Shown: one piece after another, positions 1 to 6,481 of the stretch
How positions within the stretch are numbered: the first letter of the stretch is position 1
Layout: each line of letters opens with the position of its first letter
Assembly: GCA_002455335.1 (NCBI GenBank)
Contig: DKKP01000174.1
Coordinates: 1 to 11,998, forward strand
DNA: 11,998 bases
Reading direction: 5' to 3'
DNA from: Anaerolineales bacterium UBA6663
GTDB lineage: Bacteria > Chloroflexota > Anaerolineae > Anaerolineales > UBA6663
Translations under genes and position numbers: made by a program
Notes under the pieces: generated by a model
Told to the model about the DNA's origin: nothing
Database searches by the model: none
Seen by the model: only the letters and a program-made list of their open reading frames with translations

Positions 1-675
1 TTGATTGCCGAGGCGCTGCTGGGCTCGCCGGGCGCTGTGCTGCCGCCATCGGGCTGGCTGGCGCGCGTATACTCGCAGGCTCGCGCGGCCGGCGCGGTGT
101 GCATCGCCGACGAGGTCCAGGTCGGCTTTGGCCGGATGGGCACGCACTTCTGGGCGTTTGAGATGGCCGGCGTCCGGCCCGACATCGTCACGTTGGGCAA
201 GATGATCGGCAACGGTTATCCGCTGTCGGCTGTGGTGACCACGCCCGAGATCGCCGAGTCGTTCCGCCAACGCGCCACATACTTCAGCACCTATGCCGGG
301 AATCCGGTGGCGTGCGCGGCCGGTCTGGCCGTGCTTGACGTGATCCGCGAGGAGGCTCTGCAAGAGCGAGCGGCCGAGGTTGGCGCGCGGCTCAAGCAAG
401 GCCTGGAGGCCGTCATGGTCGAGCAACCGCTGATCGGCGCGGTCAACGGCCACGGTATGTATCTGGGGGTGGAGCTGGTGCGCGAGCGCGAGGCCCGCAC
501 ACCGGCCGCGGCGGAGGCGATGTGGGTGGCCGAGCGCATGCGTGAGCGCGGCGTGATCGTATACCCGACAGGCGACTACTACAACATCCTCAAGATCAAG
601 CCGCCTCTGGCCTTTTCGCGCGCCGACGCCGATTTCTTCTGCGAGCAGTTGCACACGGTGCTTGAGTCGCTCTAG
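1..675 (+). CDS. Class III aminotransferase, AGXT2-like phospholyase type (C-terminal part, cut by window edge)
   Basis: The visible 224 residues are the C-terminal half of a PLP-dependent fold-type I enzyme; the family is usually about 430 residues long, so the gene starts upstream and the TTG at base 1 is not taken as the start. Seen: the cofactor Asp in ADEVQ (about residue 37), the Schiff-base Lys in TLGKMIGNG (residue 67), and the FSTYAGNPVACAAGLAVLD segment that closes the active site (95-113). The strings ADEVQVGFGRMGTHFWAF and NILKIKPPL resemble the AGXT2-like group, which includes ethanolamine-phosphate and phosphohydroxylysine phospho-lyases, more than ordinary ornithine or GABA transaminases. 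In some bacteria such domains are fused behind a phosphotransferase domain, which could lie upstream. Soluble, cytoplasmic. The fold is certain; the phospholyase reading is inference. The gene ends 2 bp from the convergent neighbour. Confidence 0.9.
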   Translation: MIAEALLGSPGAVLPPSGWLARVYSQARAAGAVCIADEVQVGFGRMGTHFWAFEMAGVRPDIVTLGKMIGNGYPLSAVVTTPEIAESFRQRATYFSTYAGNPVACAAGLAVLDVIREEALQERAAEVGARLKQGLEAVMVEQPLIGAVNGHGMYLGVELVREREARTPAAAEAMWVAERMRERGVIVYPTGDYYNILKIKPPLAFSRADADFFCEQLHTVLESL

Positions 676-677
676 CC

Positions 678-1163
678 CTACCGCAGGGGACGATCCGTTT
701 TGAGCAAGTGCTCGCGCAGACCCGTGATTGCCGCATCGAGCGATTGGTGCGCGGCTTCGAGCTGGGTCACGGCCTCGGGGGGGAGGCCGGCGACGTGATC
801 GTGCACATCGTTGATATACAGGCTGGTCGCAAATAGCGACTGTAGGGTGCTGTCGCTGAGGGTCTGGTTGTCGCTCAAATGCTCGCGGGCCCGCGCCAAC
901 AAGCGCGCCTGAAGCGCCGACGTTTCGCGTTCGACAAGCCAGCGCTGAAGCACATCGAGTAGCCAGAAAAGCAACAGCGGTCCAGCAGTGCCATAGACCA
1001 GACCATCGGCGATGAACTCGCTCAGCCCGCCGCCCGCCAGCCACAGCATCTGCGCGAACTCGACTGCCAGCACGACCACGGCCATGGCGAGCGGCAGGAT
1101 CCATTTCAGGATGCTGATCCGCTTCGCAGTCAGGGTGAGGTTGAGACGATCCAAAAGTTCCAC
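678..1163 (-). CDS. Small two-helix membrane protein of unknown function
   Basis: A 161-residue protein I do not recognise. It has two hydrophobic segments, about residues 20-43 and 50-74, joined by a short Gly-rich turn. A charged, largely helical tail of about 85 residues (Glu, Arg, Gln, Leu rich, probably coiled coil) follows. The layout is like the membrane anchor plus linker of some sensor kinases, but no kinase, HAMP or output domain follows and the stop is clean. It could be a stand-alone remnant or a small regulator (inference). The start chosen is GTG at 1163; there is no clear Shine-Dalgarno sequence at usual spacing, so the start is uncertain. A TATAGT hexamer lies 18 bp upstream (1181-1186). 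Codon use matches the surrounding genes, which supports real coding. The stop lies 2 bp from the convergent aminotransferase stop, leaving no room for separate terminators. Confidence 0.65.
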   Translation of the reverse strand: MELLDRLNLTLTAKRISILKWILPLAMAVVVLAVEFAQMLWLAGGGLSEFIADGLVYGTAGPLLLFWLLDVLQRWLVERETSALQARLLARAREHLSDNQTLSDSTLQSLFATSLYINDVHDHVAGLPPEAVTQLEAAHQSLDAAITGLREHLLKTDRPLR

Positions 1164-1318
1164 AAGTCGGCCCTGGGTAAACTATAGGGTGACCTGACCT
1201 GCAGATTGAGTGACATTAAGCTCCAGAATGGCGATAAATGTCACCGACTAAGGGGGTGTTGGCTGAAGCTAACTGATTTCTTACTCTGATCGCCGCATGC
1301 ACGACGGCTGCCCGCGCG
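1164..1318. other. Gap between smpB and the small membrane protein; possible promoter
   Basis: No gene is seen in these 155 bp. On the minus strand TATAGT (1186-1181) could be a -10 box for the small membrane protein, but no good -35 box is present. A tandem TGACCTGACC (1190-1199) and a perfect 8-bp inverted repeat (1210-1244) lie just behind it. I looked for the tmRNA gene that sometimes sits beside smpB; the gap is too short and lacks tmRNA features. Confidence 0.4.
1210..1244. repeat. Perfect inverted repeat, 8-bp arms, 19-nt spacer
   Basis: Arms GTGACATT (1210-1217) and AATGTCAC (1237-1244) are exact reverse complements. The spacer contains a further small palindromic core, CCAGAATGG. 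It lies about 25 bp behind a possible -10 box of the minus-strand small membrane gene and about 75 bp beyond the smpB stop. It could be a regulator operator or a weak mRNA 3' hairpin; there is no T-run, so an intrinsic terminator is unlikely. Confidence 0.4.
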
Positions 1319-1786
1319 TTACGAGCGGCGCCCGATTTCACGGGCCATCTCGCGCTCCGTTTCACGTTTCTTGATCGATTCGCGCTTGTCGAAGTTCTTC
1401 TTACCGCGCGCCAGGGCGAGTTCGAGTTTGGCCCGCCCCTTCTTGAGATAGATCCGAAGGGGCACGATCGTGTAACCCTTCAGCTTGCCCTGATCGAACA
1501 GGGTCCGGATCTCTTTTTTGTGCATCAGGAGCTTGCGCGGGCGGAGCGGATCGTGATTCTGCCGCGACGCCGGATCGTAGAGCGAGATATGGCTATTGAG
1601 CAGCCAGGCCTCGCCGGCCTCGACCCGCACGTAAGCTTCCTTGATCTGGGCCTTGCCATCGCGTAGGCTTTTGATCTCGGTGCCCGTCAGGGCCAGCCCG
1701 GCCTCGAAACGTTCCTCGAGAAAGTAATCAAAACTGGCGCGACGATTGTTGGCCAGCACGCGCTCTTCGTCGGTCTTGTTCGTCAT
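1319..1786 (-). CDS. smpB: SsrA-binding protein SmpB
   Basis: SmpB binds tmRNA and brings it to ribosomes stalled on mRNAs without a stop codon, so the stalled peptide is tagged for proteolysis and the ribosome is released. The 155 residues match the family length. Seen: an N-terminal NNRRASFDYFLEERFEAG block (13-30), the core LTGTEIKSLRDGKAQIKEAYV (33-53), the loop HDPLRPRKLLMHKKEI (78-93), GYTIVPLRIYLKKGRAKLELALARGKK (104-130), and the basic tail FDKRESIKKRE (132-142) that reaches into the mRNA channel. The ATG at 1786 is preceded by AGGA at good spacing, supporting this start. It is the last gene of the LCP - S41 peptidase - smpB cluster, 30 bp after the peptidase stop. Its RNA partner, ssrA, is not in the window. 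Confidence 0.97.
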   Translation of the reverse strand: MTNKTDEERVLANNRRASFDYFLEERFEAGLALTGTEIKSLRDGKAQIKEAYVRVEAGEAWLLNSHISLYDPASRQNHDPLRPRKLLMHKKEIRTLFDQGKLKGYTIVPLRIYLKKGRAKLELALARGKKNFDKRESIKKRETEREMAREIGRRS

Positions 1787-1816
1787 GGGTCCTGCTTCGC
1801 TTCAGAGAGCCCGATT

Positions 1817-3016
1817 CTACCGCTGTTCCAGCAGAACTTCGATCGCGGCTACGAGCTCGGGATCCTGCCCATCGGTCCCGGGCTCGATCGCGATCGTGGG
1901 CGTGAGCCCGTTCCCGTTCAGATCCTGGCGATCGGGGGTCTGCCAGGTTTTGGCCGTGATGTGCACACTCGAGCCATCCGACAACGTGAACACGAACTGA
2001 ACCGAGCCCTTCCCAAAAGTCTGCTGCCCGATCAACGGTGCCCGGCCCTGTGCCGCGATTGCGCCGGCCAGGATCTCGGCGGCGCTTGCGGTATTGTGGT
2101 TGACAAGCACGACCAGGGGCGCGTTCTTGAGCACCGAGGCGGCATTGCTCGCGTTGTAGGTCCGCTCGCCGTCGGTCTTGCTCTGCTCGTAGAGCACGAC
2201 GCCGCCATCGAGCACGAGGCTTGCCGTCTCGACGGCCGAGTCGACAAGGCCGCCGCCGTTGTTGCGCAGATCCAGGATGTACCGGGTCGCGCCCTGATCG
2301 GCCAGCTCCTGGCTGACCGTGGCCAGCTCCTCGGCGGTTTTGTCGCTAAAGCGATCGACCCGGATCCAACCCATCTCGGGTTGACCGTCGACAAGCTGCC
2401 CGCGCACCGAGGGTAGGGCGATCACGGCGCGAGTCAATATGAAGCTCAACTCATCGGCGCCCCGTCTGACCGTGATCGTCACCTCGGTGTCGACCGGACC
2501 GCGGACCGCGGAGGTCACGGCCTCTGTGGGGGTCTCGGGCGTGATCGCCAGGTCGTCGACCCTGACCAAAACGTCGCCACGCTGGACACCCGCGCGTATC
2601 GCCGGCGAATCGGGGAACGGATCGAGCACGATCTCGTCCGCCTCATTGCGACCGATGCTCACGCCGATCCCGCCGTACTCGCCCGACAGCGAATCGCTTT
2701 CGAGTTCGGCGTTGGGCGGATCGATGAAGACCGAGTACGGGTCGCCGAGCGACTGGACGTAGCCCCGCGCCAGGGCCTGATCGATCTCATTGGGCTCGGG
2801 TATTGGCCCGTTGAAATGCTGCTCGACCAGGGCGCGTGTCTCGGCCAGAAGCCCGTATTGCTCGACCCCCGCGGGAAGCCCCGGCAGAGCCCAGCGCAAC
2901 ACCGGGAGTTGGCCGCTGAAGGCATGCGCGTAGTAGCCCGCCAGAAACGTCAGCGCGGCGATCGTCAGGCCCAACACGAAGAGCCCGACCTGCTCGAGCG
3001 TTGTTCGAAGACTCAT
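1817..3016 (-). CDS. C-terminal processing peptidase, S41 family (CtpA-like)
   Basis: A membrane-anchored serine protease with a Ser-Lys dyad that trims or degrades extracytoplasmic proteins from their C-termini. Order in the 399 residues: one membrane segment (about 11-30), an N-terminal helical region with the DPYSVFIDP motif (92-100), a PDZ domain (about 110-195, EYGGIGVSIG then SPAIRAGVQRGDVLVRVDD), then the peptidase core. Seen: DLRNNGGGLVDSAV (249-262), nucleophile Ser311 in NTASAAEILAGA, general base Lys336 in TFGKGSVQ with Gln340 four residues on, and DLNGNGLTPTI near the end. All catalytic positions are intact and the length is typical. The ATG at 3016 has a strong GAGGAG 4 bp upstream. 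The LCP gene ends 12 bp before it, so the two are probably co-transcribed; the shared location outside the membrane fits cell-envelope maintenance (inference). The natural substrate is unknown. Confidence 0.95.
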   Translation of the reverse strand: MSLRTTLEQVGLFVLGLTIAALTFLAGYYAHAFSGQLPVLRWALPGLPAGVEQYGLLAETRALVEQHFNGPIPEPNEIDQALARGYVQSLGDPYSVFIDPPNAELESDSLSGEYGGIGVSIGRNEADEIVLDPFPDSPAIRAGVQRGDVLVRVDDLAITPETPTEAVTSAVRGPVDTEVTITVRRGADELSFILTRAVIALPSVRGQLVDGQPEMGWIRVDRFSDKTAEELATVSQELADQGATRYILDLRNNGGGLVDSAVETASLVLDGGVVLYEQSKTDGERTYNASNAASVLKNAPLVVLVNHNTASAAEILAGAIAAQGRAPLIGQQTFGKGSVQFVFTLSDGSSVHITAKTWQTPDRQDLNGNGLTPTIAIEPGTDGQDPELVAAIEVLLEQR

Positions 3017-3028
3017 GGGGCTCCTCGT

Positions 3029-4159
3029 CTAGCGGTAGGACGCCAGTGCGGCGTTGATCGCATCGAGGTTCGGCATCAACACCTGCGCGCCGTCCTCGAG
3101 CCTGGTGGGCACGACCATCTTCTCCGAGATCGTCGAACTGTAAATCGCCGAGTCCGGGATCTGGAGCCCGACGCAGCCCAGCAGGGCGAGGTCGTCGAAC
3201 GTCAGATCGGTCCGCACGGCGCTCCACAGCACGCTGGTCAGTGCCGGGATCTGCGGGATGACCTCGGGCGACAGGAGCTTATCGCGAACCGCGAACATCA
3301 CCTGCTGCTGCCGGCGCATCCGCTGGAAATCGCTGCTGTCATGCCGGATCCGGGCGTAGATCAGGGCCGTGCCGCCGTCCATCAGCACGCGACCGGCCGG
3401 GAACTCGATCACCATCGTGCCCTCGGTCGAGCGGCGCGGGTATTTGGCGTCGCGGATCGGTTGCGGGATGTCGATCTCGATGCCGCCCAGTGCGTCGATA
3501 GCCTGCTCGAACGCCAGGAAGCTGACGACCACGTGGCGATCGATCCGCACCCCGAAGTTCTGGCTGAGCGTCGCGGCCACTTCGGCGGGGCCGCCGCCCT
3601 CAACGGCGTAGAGTTCGCCATAGTGGTAGGCGGTGTTCAGCCGCGACTCGACGACGGGCAGCCCGTTCGCCAGCGGCAGCCAGAGGTCGCGTGGGAATGA
3701 GATGATCTCGGCGGCCTTTGCGCCGAAGTCGATCCCAAGCAGCATGACCGTATCCGCCCGGGCAGCCCGCGTGTAGTCGTTGCTGAAACCGTCGATGCCG
3801 ATCAGCAGGATGTTGATCCGGCCCGGCCCGTCGCACGACGTCGGAAAGGGCGCGGCGGCCGGGAGCTGCGGCGTCGGGTCGATTTCGACCTGATGGGGCA
3901 CGATGTAGAACAGAGTCGGTGTCGGCGCTGGGACCGTGGCGCTGGGCTCCAGAGTCGGCGCGGCCGTGGCGGTCGGCGCCGGTGTCGCGGTGACGACCCG
4001 GGTGGGGGCCACCACCACCTGGGCGGTCGGTAGTGCCGGCTGCGGGCTCGGCTCGAGATCGGCCGCAGGCGCGCAGCTGGCGAGCGCCAGCCACAGCGCC
4101 ACGCAGATCCAGAACCACAACCAGGTCATTCGGCGCAAACGGAAAGAATACAGAGGCAT
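3029..4159 (-). CDS. LytR-CpsA-Psr (LCP) family protein with lipoprotein signal
   Basis: LCP enzymes move undecaprenyl-linked glycopolymers onto peptidoglycan or other envelope acceptors outside the membrane. The 376-residue form from ATG 4159 has a basic N-terminus (RLRR), a hydrophobic stretch and a lipobox LASC with Cys29. A Pro/Thr/Ala-rich linker follows (about 31-98), then the LCP domain (115-325). Seen in the domain: ILLIGIDG (117-124), RADTVMLLGID (134-144), ISFPRDLW (153-160), LNTAYHYG (174-181), GGIEIDIPQPI (225-235), ALIYARIRH (265-273) and SSDFQRMRRQQQVM (275-288). The Asp and Arg residues that bind pyrophosphate and metal are kept. Most LCP proteins have a plain transmembrane anchor; here the lipobox suggests a lipid anchor. 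A longer frame from GTG 4249 runs through the hairpin and promoter and is disfavoured; ATG 4129 is an alternative. First gene of a likely three-gene operon. Confidence 0.92.
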   Translation of the reverse strand: MPLYSFRLRRMTWLWFWICVALWLALASCAPAADLEPSPQPALPTAQVVVAPTRVVTATPAPTATAAPTLEPSATVPAPTPTLFYIVPHQVEIDPTPQLPAAAPFPTSCDGPGRINILLIGIDGFSNDYTRAARADTVMLLGIDFGAKAAEIISFPRDLWLPLANGLPVVESRLNTAYHYGELYAVEGGGPAEVAATLSQNFGVRIDRHVVVSFLAFEQAIDALGGIEIDIPQPIRDAKYPRRSTEGTMVIEFPAGRVLMDGGTALIYARIRHDSSDFQRMRRQQQVMFAVRDKLLSPEVIPQIPALTSVLWSAVRTDLTFDDLALLGCVGLQIPDSAIYSSTISEKMVVPTRLEDGAQVLMPNLDAINAALASYR

Positions 4160-4165
4160 CTCGCG

Positions 4166-4171
4166 ATTATA
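4166..4171 (-). promoter_or_regulatory. Perfect -10 box (TATAAT) before the LCP gene, probably leaderless
   Basis: The minus strand reads TATAAT from 4171 to 4166, an exact consensus. A start site about 7 nt downstream would fall on the A of ATG 4159, giving a leaderless mRNA; no Shine-Dalgarno sequence precedes that ATG, which fits. The -35 region is poor (CAGGCA at an 18-bp spacing is the best I see), so an activator may be needed. The alternative is a short 30-nt leader and translation from ATG 4129. Confidence 0.5.
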
Positions 4172-4182
4172 GCCAGAGCGTG

Positions 4183-4239
4183 GGGTGAGTGCCTGGCGGG
4201 GATGTGGCCTCCACCCATACCCCCGCCAGACGCTCACCC
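4183..4239. repeat. Long imperfect hairpin between divergent LCP and MFS genes
   Basis: The arms are 4183-4201 and 4221-4239, 19 nt each, matching at 17 of 19 positions as reverse complements (left GGGTGAGTGCCTGGCGGGG). One of the two differences is a G-T wobble. The 19-nt loop holds a small inner hairpin GTGG-CCT-CCAC (4204-4214). The right arm's CACCC could also pair with GGGTG at 4256-4260, a possible alternative fold. There is no T-run on either strand. It lies 12 bp behind the TATAAT of the LCP gene and about 100 bp before the MFS start, so it may be an operator for one or both directions, a leader structure of the MFS mRNA, or a dispersed palindromic repeat. Confidence 0.6.
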
Positions 4240-4336
4240 AGCGCCGCACTCAGTCGGGTGGCCGTGTTACACTCCGGGCTGACCTCGAAACGACGCCGCG
4301 GCTGTTCCGCAGGCCTTGCGTCACCAAGGATAGGTT

Positions 4337-5602
4337 GTGCCCAAACATTCGTTGATCCGCACTCTGGTCACACTGACCGGAAATCCCCGTGGCTGCGTCT
4401 ACACCGAGCCGCTCTGGGGTATTCCGTATAACCTCTACACGCCCTATGTCTCGGTGTTCATGGTGGCACTCGGGCTTTCGGATCACGATATCGGCCTGAT
4501 CATCAGCCTGTCGTGGGGCTCGCAGCTGATTTTCGCGTTGCTGAGCGGCGTGATCACCGACAAGTTCGGCCGGCGCCGCACGACCCTGCTTTTTGATATC
4601 TTCTCCTGGACCGTTCCGGCCGTGATCTGGGCCTTCTCTCAAAACTTCTGGTGGTTCCTGATCGCCGGCGTGGTCAACGGCATCTGGCGCGTGACCCACA
4701 ATTCCTGGACCTGTCTTCTGGTCGAGGATGCCGATCCTGAGCAACTTGTCGATATCTATTCCTGGATCTACATCGCCAACACACTGGTCGGCCTTGTCGC
4801 ACCCGTCACCGGGGCCCTGATCGCGGCCTACAGCCTCGTGCCGACGATGCGCGGGTTGTACATCTTCGCGGCGATCATGTTCACGATCAAGGCGACCGTG
4901 ACGTTTATCTACACGCGCGAGACCCGTCAGGGCGAGCTCCGCCTGCACGAGACCCGCCACCAGAGCGTCAACCAGGTGCTCGGCGGCTATCTGGGAGTGT
5001 TTGGAGACGTGCTGCGCACGCCGCGTACCCTGGCCACCGCCGGCATCATGCTTGTGCTCAGCATTGCGTGGATGATCAGCGGGACCTTCTGGGCCTTGAT
5101 CGCTACTGAGAAACTCAAGATCGCCGAGGAGACTCTGTCGATCTTTCCGTTCATCAAGTCGGCCGTGATGATGGTCATCTTCTTTGGCGTGATGCCGCGC
5201 GTCGGCCGGCTTCCCTTCAAGCTGCCGATGATCCTTGGGTTCGTGGGGTTCGTTCTCAGCCAGGTGCTGTTGATCACGGCGCCCGAACAGGGTCTCGTGC
5301 AGCTAGCGCTGAGCGTGTCGCTCGAAGCGGTCGCCTTCGCCGTGGTCAGTCCGCTCGTTGACCGCCTCGTCGTGCTGACGGTCGACGCCCAGGAGCGGGC
5401 CCGGGTGCAGTCGATCCTGTCGTTCAGCGTCATCCTTCTGACGGCGCCATTCGGCTGGATCGCCGGGGTCCTGTCGGCCACGAACAAAGACCTTCCCTTC
5501 ATCCTGAATATCGTTCTCTTCTTGATAGGCGCCGGGCTGGCCTACCTCGCCGGCCAGCTCGCACCGGCTGCCCGGCCCACTCCTGAGGTGACGCCCGCCT
5601 GA
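4337..5602 (+). CDS. Major facilitator superfamily (MFS) transporter
   Basis: A 421-residue integral membrane permease with about 12 hydrophobic segments. It is expected to move a small solute by uniport or by symport or antiport with an ion. The MFS motif A is visible between helices 2 and 3 as GVITDKFGRRR (71-81), and a weaker copy of the fold appears in the second half (VMPRVGRLPFKLPM, 285-298). The conserved-looking N-terminus GNPRGCVYTEPLWGIPYNLY (15-34) is reminiscent of uncharacterised MFS proteins; the substrate cannot be told. The start is GTG 4337, supported by AAGGA at 4326-4330, 6 bp upstream. It diverges from the LCP operon and is followed after 5 bp by another transporter, so the two probably form one transcription unit. 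A drug exporter or a sugar carrier are both possible. Confidence 0.9.
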   Translation: MPKHSLIRTLVTLTGNPRGCVYTEPLWGIPYNLYTPYVSVFMVALGLSDHDIGLIISLSWGSQLIFALLSGVITDKFGRRRTTLLFDIFSWTVPAVIWAFSQNFWWFLIAGVVNGIWRVTHNSWTCLLVEDADPEQLVDIYSWIYIANTLVGLVAPVTGALIAAYSLVPTMRGLYIFAAIMFTIKATVTFIYTRETRQGELRLHETRHQSVNQVLGGYLGVFGDVLRTPRTLATAGIMLVLSIAWMISGTFWALIATEKLKIAEETLSIFPFIKSAVMMVIFFGVMPRVGRLPFKLPMILGFVGFVLSQVLLITAPEQGLVQLALSVSLEAVAFAVVSPLVDRLVVLTVDAQERARVQSILSFSVILLTAPFGWIAGVLSATNKDLPFILNIVLFLIGAGLAYLAGQLAPAARPTPEVTPA

Positions 5603-5607
5603 CCCCT

Positions 5608-6480
5608 ATGTGGCCGCTGCTGCTCGCCCTGATCGCCAGTGTAGGGTACGGCTCCAGCGACTACGCATCGGGCCGACTGGCGCGACGCGCCTCGTCGACC
5701 CTGATCGTGCTGGCTACGGCAGCGGTACAGAGCCTGGCGATGGTCATCGCGGCGACAGTCACTGGCCAGCCGTTTTTGGCTGCGGGATTCGCGGGCGGTG
5801 CCGCCGGCGGCTTTGTGGGCGCGCTCGCCTTGATCGCGTACTACCGCGCCCTGGCGCTCGGCCCGGCAGGCGTGGTCGCCCCGATCGCGGCGACCAGCGC
5901 CGTTTTTCCAGTTGTGGTCTCGGCGACGCTGGGCGCTGTACCGGGCCTTGTCACCTGGCTGGGGTTCGGTGCTGCGCTGTCGGGTCTGGTGATCCTCACC
6001 CGCTCCGAAACCCATGACCCGCCCGAGCGGCGCCGACTCCTTCCCGCACTGCCGATCAGTCTGGCGCTCGCCGCATCGGTGTGCTTTGGCCTGGCCTATC
6101 TCTTTATCGATTTCGGCGCCGATCAGGCCTTCACCGGCCCACTCTGGGTGCTGGCAGGCGTCCAGATCGGCGCACTGCCGACACCCTTCCTCGTGGCCAG
6201 TGCCACAGTTGCCGGCGAACCGTTGCGTCTTGGGCAGCTCTCTACCCTCTGGGTGCCCCTGGCCGGGATCACACTGCTCAATCTGATCGCCGACGCGGCC
6301 CTGGTCTGGGCGATGCGCGATGGCGATGTCGGCCCGGTCAGCGTTCTTGCCTCGTTGGCTCCGGCGGTGACGATTGGGCTGGCCCACGCCGTGTCACGCG
6401 AACGCCTGACCGACGCTCAAGCGCTCGGCGGAGCGCTTACGCTCATCGGGTCGTTGCTGATCATCGGGGCCAGCGCCTAG
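5608..6480 (+). CDS. EamA-family (drug/metabolite transporter superfamily) permease
   Basis: A 290-residue membrane protein with about 10 hydrophobic helices in two EamA-like repeats, the usual length and layout of DMT permeases. Seen: the helix-4 region AYYRALALGPAGVVAPIAAT (77-96) of the first repeat and its counterpart LVWAMRDGDVGPVSVLASL (231-249) in the second. EamA proteins mostly export amino acids or other metabolites; the substrate here is unknown. The ATG at 5608 lies 5 bp after the MFS stop. The only purine-rich stretch (GAGGTGA, 5584-5590) is too far upstream for a normal ribosome site, so translation is probably coupled to the upstream gene. The stop is 1 bp from the stop of the convergent histidine kinase gene. 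Confidence 0.9.
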   Translation: MWPLLLALIASVGYGSSDYASGRLARRASSTLIVLATAAVQSLAMVIAATVTGQPFLAAGFAGGAAGGFVGALALIAYYRALALGPAGVVAPIAATSAVFPVVVSATLGAVPGLVTWLGFGAALSGLVILTRSETHDPPERRRLLPALPISLALAASVCFGLAYLFIDFGADQAFTGPLWVLAGVQIGALPTPFLVASATVAGEPLRLGQLSTLWVPLAGITLLNLIADAALVWAMRDGDVGPVSVLASLAPAVTIGLAHAVSRERLTDAQALGGALTLIGSLLIIGASA

Positions 6481-6481
6481 A

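Noticed and set aside
1258..1273. Hairpin GTTGGC-TGAA-GCTAAC followed by a T-containing stretch on the plus strand
   Set aside because: The stem is only 6 bp with a wobble, and no plus-strand gene ends nearby; on the smpB strand it has a mismatch and no T-run.
1164..1318. A tmRNA (ssrA) gene beside smpB
   Set aside because: The gap is only 155 bp, and neither the tRNA-like ends nor a tag reading frame can be seen.
2816..3700. 294-codon plus-strand frame across the peptidase and LCP genes
   Set aside because: It spans two clearly coding minus-strand genes and their junction, and its product has no motif.
4160..4249. N-terminal extension of the LCP protein from GTG 4249
   Set aside because: It would put 30 arginine-rich residues before a normal lipoprotein signal and would read through the hairpin and the consensus -10 box.
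5542..6387. 281-codon frame on the minus strand opposite the EamA permease
   Set aside because: The product is rich in Arg, Gln, Gly and His with no recognisable domain; it mirrors the hydrophobic permease codons on the other strand.
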